Virus record (IMG/VR): IMGVR_UViG_3300010885_021350
Location: 1-33,577 of that record
Strand: one strand, 5' to 3'
Source: a virus
Length of the DNA: 33,577 bases
Below the pieces are notes generated by a model. It ran no database searches, was not told the origin of the DNA, and saw only the letters and a list, made by a program, of their open reading frames with translations. Position numbers and translations under genes: made by a program. This document shows, piece by piece, positions 20,384 to 27,951 of the stretch. How positions within the stretch are numbered: the stretch's first letter is position 1; every line of letters starts with the position of its first letter.

Positions 20384-21438
20384 AACCAAAATACAAAGTT
20401 CCTGCGTTAGCGGAGATAGCCAAACTCAAAGGCACTAACGGTTATACGCTTGTATCTACATTCTCAGGATGCGGCGGTTCATGCTTAGGTTTTGAAATAG
20501 CAGGGTTTAACCCTTTACGCGCACATGAGTTCATTCCATCCGCCGTAGATACCTATAAAGCGAACCACCCAGATACGCCGGTAGATACTCGCGACATACG
20601 CGAAGTCACCACAGAAGAAATCTTAGAAACCCTAAACATGAAAAAAGGTGACCTAGATGTACTAGAAGGATCACCGCCGTGCGCCTCATTCTCAACAGCC
20701 GGTAAAAGAGAACGCGATTGGGGAAAAGTAAAAACGTATAGCGACGGCGCACAAAGATCAGATGACCTCTTTTTTGAATTTGCGCGACTTGTAGAAGGCC
20801 TACAACCAAAAGTATTCGTAGCAGAAAACGTCTCCGGCCTCGTCAAAGGAACCGCAAAAGGATATTTCTTTGAAATACTCGCCGCATTAAAAAAATGTGG
20901 CTACAAAGTAGAAGCACGACTACTAGACGCTCAATGGTTAGGAGTCCCCCAATCGCGCCAAAGAGTGATATTCGTTGGAGTTAGAAACGATCTAGAACTT
21001 GACCCCGTATTCCCTAGCCCAAACAATTACCGGTACTCAATCTTTGAAGCATTAGAAAACGTTCCTGAACCAACCGAAGAACAAGAAACAGGTTTAATAC
21101 TTACAAAAGCGGTTTACAACCAATGGATGAAAACCGAAATAGGTAAATCAAACAAAAAGTATTTTCAACTAGTACGAACAAACCCAAACAAACCCTGCCC
21201 AACAATAACCGCACACGCCGGAGAAGGCTGCGCGTCAGTCTGTCATTTCAATGAGCCACGAAAGTTTTCAATCCCAGAAATGCGTCGCCTCTGCTCATTC
21301 CCCGACGACTTCAAACTATTAGGCAAAAGAAATCAGAGAGCAGAAAGACTAGGCCGTTCAGTACCACCACTAATGATGGCCGCAATAGCAAAAACCATAC
21401 AAACAGAAATATTGGATCGTCATGCAAATCCCGACTGA
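20380..21438 (+). CDS. C5-cytosine DNA methyltransferase with altered cofactor-pocket residues
   Basis: The GTG at 20380 overlaps the ParB-like stop and gives 352 residues. The motifs are complete: TFSGCGGSCLGF (motif I), SPPCASFS with catalytic Cys101 (IV), AENV (VI), QSRQRVIFVG (VIII), KPCPTITAH (IX) and GRSVPP (X). In canonical enzymes motif X is GN(S/A)VPP; here the Asn is Arg326. The residue after the catalytic Cys, often Gln, is Ala102. The enzyme would modify cytosine C5 in DNA; the target sequence is unknown. The altered residues and the overlapping CmoA-like gene suggest the donor may be carboxy-SAM instead of SAM. Plain methylation remains the default alternative. Confidence 0.9.
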   Translation: MKPKYKVPALAEIAKLKGTNGYTLVSTFSGCGGSCLGFEIAGFNPLRAHEFIPSAVDTYKANHPDTPVDTRDIREVTTEEILETLNMKKGDLDVLEGSPPCASFSTAGKRERDWGKVKTYSDGAQRSDDLFFEFARLVEGLQPKVFVAENVSGLVKGTAKGYFFEILAALKKCGYKVEARLLDAQWLGVPQSRQRVIFVGVRNDLELDPVFPSPNNYRYSIFEALENVPEPTEEQETGLILTKAVYNQWMKTEIGKSNKKYFQLVRTNPNKPCPTITAHAGEGCASVCHFNEPRKFSIPEMRRLCSFPDDFKLLGKRNQRAERLGRSVPPLMMAAIAKTIQTEILDRHANPD

Positions 21439-22078
21439 CTGGACATTTAAACAAACCGGAATCGCCGCAGAGTTTGACCGACACGTACGCGAACAACTCC
21501 CTTGGTACGACCTAGTAACCGGCGCAGTAGCACACATCGCGAGACACTACATACCCGAACACGGCCGCGTTTACGACATAGGATGCAGTACAGGGAATAT
21601 CTCAAAACTATTAACCGAAACACTCGCAACTAGAAACGCCACTTGTATCGGAATAGACAACAGCGAACAAATGCTACAAATCTGGAACGGTTACGGAAAA
21701 ACCGAACTAGCAGACGCAACAACATACGACTACCAGCCACACGACCTCACCGTAATGTTCCTAGTCTTAATGTTCACCCCAATAACCGAACGAACAAAAC
21801 TAATAAACAAACTCATAGAAACATCACGCGCAGGCGGCGCAATTATCATAGTTGACAAACTAGAAGCCCCCAACGGTTACTTAGGAACAATCCTGCACCG
21901 CTTAACTATCGCCGGTAAAGTCGCCACAGGAACAACCGCAGAAAACATAATCAACAAAGAACTATCATTATCAGGCATACAACGACCACTAAAAGAAACA
22001 ACACTTCCAGACTCATTCAAACCGTTCTTCCGGTTCGGAGAGTTCGCAGGGTGGATACACGAAACCCCGTCTAACTAG
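21422..22078 (+). CDS. CmoA-like SAM-dependent enzyme (carboxy-SAM synthase-like)
   Basis: This 218-residue class I SAM-binding protein starts inside the methyltransferase gene (17-nt overlap). It resembles E. coli CmoA: DWTF near the N-terminus, VYDIGCSTGN (residues 50-59; CmoA VYDLGCSLGA), IGIDNSEQM (76-84; CmoA IAIDNSPAM), LMFTPITERTKLINKLIE and AGGAIIIVDK, and the end FFRFGEFAGW (CmoA WFQCFNFGSL). CmoA uses SAM and prephenate to make carboxy-SAM. I could not place the equivalent of CmoA Arg199 (carboxylate contact) with confidence; by eye it may be Glu180. It could instead be an ordinary methyltransferase. No CmoB tRNA enzyme is present in the window. Confidence 0.7.
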   Translation: MQIPTDWTFKQTGIAAEFDRHVREQLPWYDLVTGAVAHIARHYIPEHGRVYDIGCSTGNISKLLTETLATRNATCIGIDNSEQMLQIWNGYGKTELADATTYDYQPHDLTVMFLVLMFTPITERTKLINKLIETSRAGGAIIIVDKLEAPNGYLGTILHRLTIAGKVATGTTAENIINKELSLSGIQRPLKETTLPDSFKPFFRFGEFAGWIHETPSN

Positions 22079-22096
22079 CAATATTGGAATCCACAC

Positions 22097-22528
22097 ATGA
22101 CAAGTCCAAAAGCACCTAAACCAGATCAGATAGATAAAGAACGTCGGGTAATAGAACTACGACGCGCCGGTGCAACATACGACGATATAGCCCAAGCGGT
22201 CGGGTACGCCGATGCCTCAGGCGCAAGGAACGCTTATATCCGTGCGATGAAAAGAACTCTTGTAGAAGCCGGTACGGAAGAAATACGCGAACTTGAACTT
22301 GATCGCCTTGACCGTATGCAACGCGCTATATGGGCTAAAGCGATGAAAGGTGACGTTCAAGCGATTCATACGGCGTTAAAGATTCTTGACCGTCGCGCTA
22401 GGTATCTTGGCCTTGACGCGCCGATGAAGCAGGAAATTACTATTGAGAACGCTGACGGTGCAATGATTGACCGCGAAGTAGCACGGCTCGTAGAAATGTT
22501 AGAAAAAACAAATGGCACTACTTCGTAA
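22097..22528 (+). CDS. terS: Terminase small subunit-like HTH protein
   Basis: This 143-residue protein has an N-terminal HTH (VIELRRAGATYDDIAQAVGY, then SGARNAYIRAMKR) and a helical, DNA-contact-like region (ELELDRLDRMQRAIWAKAMK, then IHTALKILDRRARYLGLDAP) that is characteristic of actinophage small terminases. The small terminase recognises phage DNA for packaging. It precedes Gp88-like and large terminase genes, overlapping Gp88 by 17 nt. A short gap without a strong promoter separates it from the CmoA-like gene. Confidence 0.75.
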   Translation: MTSPKAPKPDQIDKERRVIELRRAGATYDDIAQAVGYADASGARNAYIRAMKRTLVEAGTEEIRELELDRLDRMQRAIWAKAMKGDVQAIHTALKILDRRARYLGLDAPMKQEITIENADGAMIDREVARLVEMLEKTNGTTS

Positions 22529-23147
22529 AGGGAACAGCGACCTCAAACGTGACAACATCTACGTATGGTCACTTCCTGCATGGATAGTCACCCTACCGAC
22601 CGGCAAACGCTTAAACACCTGCCCGTCTGCCGGAGTGTGCACAAAACATTGCTACGCGCTTAAAGGCACATTCAAGTTCAGGAACGTTCGTGAAGCACAC
22701 ATGAGAAACCTGATGATGATTGTTGATGACCTAAACGGTTGGATACAAGTCATGTCTTTAGAAATCGGGCATCCCAAGTTTCGTGGCGCATACGTCAGGA
22801 TACATGACGGCGGTGACTTCTTTTCCGAGGCGTATCTACAAGCGTGGCTACTCATAGCACGTGAACATCCTGAAACAACTTTTTACGCCTACACCAAAGA
22901 GGTAGAAATGTTTAGACGAATAGTTGAACCGGATTGCCCTGCAAACTTCAAATACGTTTTCTCATACGGCGGCAAACACGATCATTTGATAACTGAGGCG
23001 GATAGGCGTTGCGACGTGTTTCCTAATCACGAGTCATTGGTTGAAGCGAACTTTCATGATCAAGCAGAAAGCGACCTGCTCGCTATCACGGGGAACCACG
23101 CCGTAGGCATCGTCGTAAACAACCACGCAGGCGCAGTAAAAAAATGA
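22512..23147 (+). CDS. Gp88-family protein between terminase genes
   Basis: This 211-residue protein has the pattern of the phage gene product 88 family: CPSAGVCTKHCYALKGTF (Cys37, Cys43, Cys47), YVRIHDGGDFFSEAYLQAWL, then HPETTFYAYTKEVEMF. Family function is unknown. The Cys cluster could bind a metal or Fe-S cluster; the C-x5-C-x3-C spacing differs from radical-SAM C-x3-C-x2-C. It lies between terS and terL, with an ATGA overlap at its end. Confidence 0.7.
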   Translation: MALLRKGNSDLKRDNIYVWSLPAWIVTLPTGKRLNTCPSAGVCTKHCYALKGTFKFRNVREAHMRNLMMIVDDLNGWIQVMSLEIGHPKFRGAYVRIHDGGDFFSEAYLQAWLLIAREHPETTFYAYTKEVEMFRRIVEPDCPANFKYVFSYGGKHDHLITEADRRCDVFPNHESLVEANFHDQAESDLLAITGNHAVGIVVNNHAGAVKK

Positions 23148-23191
23148 ACGGAATGTCACTACGCCAACAACAAGCAAATCTACGCAAATGA
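23144..23191 (+). CDS. 15-residue minicistron linking Gp88 and terL
   Basis: A tiny frame (MNGMSLRQQQANLRK) starts in an ATGA overlap with the Gp88 stop and stops in an ATGA overlap with the terL start. It could serve to couple ribosomes from Gp88 to terL, or make a peptide. No function is assigned. Confidence 0.35.
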   Translation: MNGMSLRQQQANLRK

Positions 23192-24507
23192 GCGAAATGG
23201 CCGCACGAATAGCGGCGGCACAAGTTAGATGGGAACACCAGTTAGCGCGACCCAACCAGTTACCGCCCGATGGTGATTGGGTGATATGGATGATCCGTGC
23301 AGGTCGCGGCTTTGGTAAGACTCGTATCGGTGCTGAAACCCTCGCTAAATGGGCTATAAGGAACCCAAACACCCGTTGGGCGGTAATAGCCCCAACTTTC
23401 GGTGACGCTCGCGATACCTGCGTAGAGGGTGAATCCGGCCTGCTTAACATTGTTCACCGATACGGGATGCTGAAACCCCGAAACGGGTGGAACCGGTCAA
23501 CCGGAGAAATGCGGCTTATTAACGGCTCGCGTATCAAATGTTTCTCCGGCGATGAACCCGACCGGCTACGCGGCCCACAGCATCACGGCGCATGGGTAGA
23601 TGAGTTAGCGGCGTTCAAATACCCCGACGCTTTTGACCAACTTCAATTCGGTTTACGGCTAGGTGAACACCCTCGCACTATCATTACGACAACGCCGCGC
23701 CCCAAACCTTTCATTCGTGCTTTACTAAACCGACGTGACGGTTCCCTCGTAGTCACTAACGGATCAACGTTTGATAACGCCGACAACCTCGCACCATCGG
23801 CATTAGCAGAACTTATGGCGCGTTATGACGGAACACGCTTAGGTCGTCAAGAACTTTACGGTGAACTATTAGAAGATGTTGAAGGCGCACTATGGACACT
23901 TCAACTTATAGAACAAAACCGCCTACCGGAAGTACCACAACTTGTTCGCACCGTCGTCGCGGTTGACCCTTCAGTAACCGATACGGGAGACGAAACCGGC
24001 ATCATTGTCGCAGGCCGCGACAGCAAACAACACGGCTACGTTATCGCTGACTACAGCGTACGCGGCACACCTGACCGTTGGGCGCGTCGCGTAATAGATG
24101 CCTACGACGAACACCAAGCAGACTCCATCGTTGTAGAAGTCAATCAAGGTGGCCAAATGATTAGTCAAGTATTACGTACGATCCGGCCAAACTTACCGAT
24201 ACGCGAAGTACGCGCCACGAAAGGCAAACAAGTACGCGCCGAACCTATATCAGCGTTATACGAGCAAGGACGCATACACCACATCGGCGTATTTGAAGAA
24301 CTAGAAGAACAACTAACAACGTGGACACCCGATGCACCAAAGTCTCCCGACCGTTTAGATGCGCTCGTGTGGGCGTTTACGGAACTGATTCAACATTCCG
24401 GCGCGTTGTCTTATCTGCAAGCAATAGCAAAAATTTGTTCATGTGGATACCCGAACAAACAAACCAATACAGTATGTGAGTCCTGTCGCTTACCACTCGC
24501 GGCGTGA
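23188..24507 (+). CDS. terL: Terminase large subunit
   Basis: This 439-residue packaging ATPase-nuclease shows Walker A AGRGFGKTR (residues 38-46), Walker B AWVDE (135-139, Asp138/Glu139), TTTPRP as motif III, and a RNase H-like nuclease with VDPS (Asp260), VVEVNQGG (a Glu) and DRLDALVWA (a Asp). It translocates DNA into the prohead and cuts the genome. The C-terminus adds ICSCGYPNKQ ... CESC, a Cys pair set that looks like a small zinc ribbon; this is not a usual end for TerL. The start ATG overlaps the minicistron. Confidence 0.9.
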   Translation: MSEMAARIAAAQVRWEHQLARPNQLPPDGDWVIWMIRAGRGFGKTRIGAETLAKWAIRNPNTRWAVIAPTFGDARDTCVEGESGLLNIVHRYGMLKPRNGWNRSTGEMRLINGSRIKCFSGDEPDRLRGPQHHGAWVDELAAFKYPDAFDQLQFGLRLGEHPRTIITTTPRPKPFIRALLNRRDGSLVVTNGSTFDNADNLAPSALAELMARYDGTRLGRQELYGELLEDVEGALWTLQLIEQNRLPEVPQLVRTVVAVDPSVTDTGDETGIIVAGRDSKQHGYVIADYSVRGTPDRWARRVIDAYDEHQADSIVVEVNQGGQMISQVLRTIRPNLPIREVRATKGKQVRAEPISALYEQGRIHHIGVFEELEEQLTTWTPDAPKSPDRLDALVWAFTELIQHSGALSYLQAIAKICSCGYPNKQTNTVCESCRLPLAA

Positions 24508-24555
24508 TAACTTGCACTACTACACGCGAAGCAACAAAAAGGTTGAGAGGCGATA

Positions 24556-27500
24556 ATGGCGTTAAAAGATAGAATTGCTAAGGCTTTGAAATTGCCGTCA
24601 GGCGCAACAACAATGACCGAAGCACAAATCGCCGCTTCCGGTACACCACAATCAGGGATGCTTGCTACACCGTTACCTCGCGAACCTGAACTTGCTTATG
24701 TACCGTTCCCACCGGCTACACCGTTAAACCCTGCGCTTATTAACGCACCGCGTAACGATGGTCGTGCTGATCCACGTAAGTATGAGTTCCCTGTTGCGTG
24801 GAATATCCAAATCGTTGAGCAACGCAATATCCCTTTTCGTGTGTTACGCGAAGTTGCCGACGGCGCAGACATTATTCGTAAATGTATTGAAGTTAATAAA
24901 GCCGCTCTTGTCGGCATGGATTGGGACATATCCATTAACGAAGATGCAATCTCGCGTGTAATGGCTGAACAGGGAATCGGTAACACTAAAGCGGCACAGT
25001 TAGTACGTGAGCAGTATCAAGCAGAAATCACTAAGGCTAAAGACTTTTGGCGTATGCCTGACCGCATGAACGGTATGAGTTTTCAAGAGTGGCTGATGAT
25101 GGCTCTTGAAGAAGTGCTAGTTATTGACGCGCTTAGTATTTATCCAAACAGAACGCTTGACAACAAAAGTTTACATTCGCTTGAAATCATTGACGGCACA
25201 ACGATTAAACCGTTATTGAACGCGCACGGCTCACGGCCTCTCGCACCTCATCCGGCGTTTCAACAAATATTGTGGGGATTTCCTCGCGGCGAGTTTACGG
25301 CTAGTCCTGACGCTGATGGCGAGTTCACATCCGACGACCTTGTGTATGTGCCACGCATACGCCGCACATGGACTCCGTATGGCTTGTCACCGACTGAACG
25401 TTGCCTGCCGCTTGTTGATCTATACATGAAGCGGTTGCATTGGTTCCGCACCGAGTTCACCGATGGTGTGATGCCTGACCTGATTATGAAAACCGATATT
25501 GACTTCGGTAACAACCCGTCGCTCATCACCGGTTACGAGCAAGTTTTCAATGATGCGCTCGCAGGGAACCTTGAACAGCGTCGTCGTATGCGTATTGTGC
25601 CTAACGGTTTTGATCCTGTGCAGTTAGGTGTAAGTGATGCCAAGTACAGTTCCGACTTTGATGATTGGCTTATTAAATCTATTTGTGGTCACTTTGGTGT
25701 ATTGCCTTCACAAATCGGGTTCACTCCTAAAACTGGTTTAGGTGGCAAAGGTCACCAAGATGGCGAAGCGAACAGCGCAGAAACTTTAGGTTTACGTCCT
25801 CTTGTCAAATGGATGGAAGATTTATTAAATCAACTATCACACCGTTTCTTGGATATGCCACGCGACCTCACGTTTGTGTTCACTGACGGAACAGAAACCG
25901 ACGAGATGGCGCAAGCAACACGCAGGCAGTTAGAAACTTTTAGCGGCCAAAAAACGTGGAACGAAGTGCGTACGGAAATGGGATTGCCGTTGTTCACGTT
26001 CCCTGAAGCAGACGCACCAATCATTATTTCTGGCGCAACGATTATGCCACTTTCCTCTACGTTTGAAGGAGTAAGCGTTGATGCCGAAACTCAAGATGAC
26101 AGTTCACCAAACGACGCTGAAGGCCTTATGCGCGATAAGTATATAGAGTTATCAAAGTTCATTAAATGGGCGCGTACAGAAAAACAAAAATCTTTTACGT
26201 TTGATTACGTTGATAAAGAATCAGAAGCAATACTTAATGAATTAGTAAAGGCCGATGCGGAAGCCGCGCGAACGTTTGCTGAAACATTAAAAAAGGCGGG
26301 TGGTAACCCAAAAGTACGAACGGGAACGGGCGAACCGTTTCCAAAGAACCATCCGGCAAGAATCAAAGCGCAACAACTGACAACGATATATACGAAGAAG
26401 TTTTTTTCAGTTGGAAACGTTGACGCGGAAGCGTTAGCAGAACGTTGGCTTTCTTCTAGTCATACTGATCCTGAACTATTTTTACGCGAACAAAACGTTA
26501 AACCGTTAGGTACTGATGCGATTAAAGTTTTACAAGATTTGTATTACGAAGCAGGTTGGATGGCAACCGCCGCTTCTAACGTGATTATTGACCGCGCACG
26601 TAAACAAGGTAAAGCCGGTTCTGGTAATAACGCCGATTGGGAAGGCTGGACTGCCGGTAACCCCGATAAGGCACGTATCTTATTAGGCACTAAAGGTAAC
26701 GGGTCAGGTTTCCGCGAACTTTTAGAACGCGCCGAAGTCACTATTGCCGATATTGGCCGTAATAGTATTAACAGAATCGGCCGTGAACTCGCACGAGGAT
26801 CTGAAGAAGGTTTAAGTGTCCGTGAAGTTGCCCGTGCGATTGAAAGTAAAACGATTGACCGTACTCGCGCCGAAATGATCGCGCATACAGAGATGACTCG
26901 CGCTAATACAGCCGCACAATTAGATAACTACAAAACAAACGGTGTATCCGAAGTTGAATGGCAGATCGCAGACGATAACGCTTGCGAAGATTGCGCCGCG
27001 TTAGACGGCCAGTTATACGCGGTTAATGACTTACCGGAAGAACCACCATTACACCCTTATTGTGGTTGTCAGTTAATACCTGCGGCCTTTGATGCTGAAG
27101 ATGAGTACGCCTATACGCCTGATGAACTTGCGGAGATGGATGCTATGGAACCGATTGAAATTGGTAATACAGACGAACCTATTATTGACTCTGCTTCTGC
27201 TGAGGATCACGCGAACGTTCAAGATACGCACGAACTAGCAGATGAACAAGCGATACTTAATGAAGCGGCTCGCCCTAAAGCGGTTGAGGCTGACATTGTG
27301 AAGGTGCATCGTAAAGCGATTGACCGCGCCATTACACGTCTTGACGCTCTGCCTGATGACGAACCAAACAAAATCATTGTCCCTTGGGCGCAAGCACCAC
27401 GCCCCAAAATACCAACCGCCGATTGGGGCAACGCCGAACTTCGCTCATATCAAATAGACGATCTAAAAGCAACACAAAAATATGTTCACCGCGACAACGT

Positions 27501-27666
27501 TGAATGGCATCTAAAAAACTTGAATGACTCGTCAGCCGATAACAAGTCTTTACCTAACGTGGTAGTGGACGGGAACACAAACCTTATTTATGATGGTCAT
27601 CATCGCCTAGTTGCTTATTGGCTTCTCGGTGCTGACTTCGCTAACTGTTGGAAGGTAGAAATCTGA
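24556..27666 (+). CDS. Portal protein fused to MuF-like domain and ParB/Srx-like C-terminus
   Basis: This 1036-residue protein follows terL, with AGAGGCGATA before the ATG. Residues about 1-510 are a portal (DWDISINEDAIS, SLEIIDGTTIKPLL, ICGHFGVLPSQIGFTPKTGL). Residues about 530-850 match MuF/head morphogenesis proteins: MIAHTEMTRANTAAQLDNYK, then CEDCAALDGQLY and PPLHPYCGCQLIPA. Residues about 912-1036 are acidic linker plus a domain ending VVVDGNTNLIYDGHHRLVAY, a ParB/Srx-like GHHR box. The first two parts are usually separate adjacent genes, so this is a fusion of three. MuF parts enter the capsid and may be injected. The function of the third is unknown. Confidence 0.8.
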   Translation: MALKDRIAKALKLPSGATTMTEAQIAASGTPQSGMLATPLPREPELAYVPFPPATPLNPALINAPRNDGRADPRKYEFPVAWNIQIVEQRNIPFRVLREVADGADIIRKCIEVNKAALVGMDWDISINEDAISRVMAEQGIGNTKAAQLVREQYQAEITKAKDFWRMPDRMNGMSFQEWLMMALEEVLVIDALSIYPNRTLDNKSLHSLEIIDGTTIKPLLNAHGSRPLAPHPAFQQILWGFPRGEFTASPDADGEFTSDDLVYVPRIRRTWTPYGLSPTERCLPLVDLYMKRLHWFRTEFTDGVMPDLIMKTDIDFGNNPSLITGYEQVFNDALAGNLEQRRRMRIVPNGFDPVQLGVSDAKYSSDFDDWLIKSICGHFGVLPSQIGFTPKTGLGGKGHQDGEANSAETLGLRPLVKWMEDLLNQLSHRFLDMPRDLTFVFTDGTETDEMAQATRRQLETFSGQKTWNEVRTEMGLPLFTFPEADAPIIISGATIMPLSSTFEGVSVDAETQDDSSPNDAEGLMRDKYIELSKFIKWARTEKQKSFTFDYVDKESEAILNELVKADAEAARTFAETLKKAGGNPKVRTGTGEPFPKNHPARIKAQQLTTIYTKKFFSVGNVDAEALAERWLSSSHTDPELFLREQNVKPLGTDAIKVLQDLYYEAGWMATAASNVIIDRARKQGKAGSGNNADWEGWTAGNPDKARILLGTKGNGSGFRELLERAEVTIADIGRNSINRIGRELARGSEEGLSVREVARAIESKTIDRTRAEMIAHTEMTRANTAAQLDNYKTNGVSEVEWQIADDNACEDCAALDGQLYAVNDLPEEPPLHPYCGCQLIPAAFDAEDEYAYTPDELAEMDAMEPIEIGNTDEPIIDSASAEDHANVQDTHELADEQAILNEAARPKAVEADIVKVHRKAIDRAITRLDALPDDEPNKIIVPWAQAPRPKIPTADWGNAELRSYQIDDLKATQKYVHRDNVEWHLKNLNDSSADNKSLPNVVVDGNTNLIYDGHHRLVAYWLLGADFANCWKVEI

Positions 27667-27944
27667 TGAATCATTACGACATCACTGTTGGAACGACTGC
27701 AACGCTTGTATGGAAATCCAACAATCCAAAAGGTGACATCATCATTATCAACACCACTTCCACAGGTAAGGATGTGCATTTCGGCGGTTCAAATGTGAAC
27801 ACAAGTTCCACATGGGGTTTTCATTTGCCAAACAACTATGACGCATACACCATCACCGTTCCATACGGTGAAAGCCTTTACGCCGCAGTTGCAACAACAA
27901 CTGGTGTCATCCATGTGCTTGAAACAAATCCAAACCTTGCCTAA
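27666..27944 (+). CDS. Small beta-rich head protein
   Basis: ATG 27666 overlaps the portal stop (TGATG); an in-frame ATG at 27648 lies inside the portal gene. The 92-residue product is strand-rich: MNHYDITVGTTATLVWKSNN, DVHFGGSNVNTSSTWGFHLP and GESLYAAVATTTGVIHVLET. The last part fits a widespread small phage domain with a YLGGS...G-L-Y-A...V-R-V-L-E style, found near capsid genes. It may be a decoration or connector-associated protein. Confidence 0.55.
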   Translation: MNHYDITVGTTATLVWKSNNPKGDIIIINTTSTGKDVHFGGSNVNTSSTWGFHLPNNYDAYTITVPYGESLYAAVATTTGVIHVLETNPNLA

Positions 27945-27951
27945 TTAGTTA

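Noticed and set aside
22512-23147. Gp88-like protein as a radical-SAM enzyme
   Set aside because: Cys spacing is C-x5-C-x3-C rather than the C-x3-C-x2-C of radical-SAM proteins.
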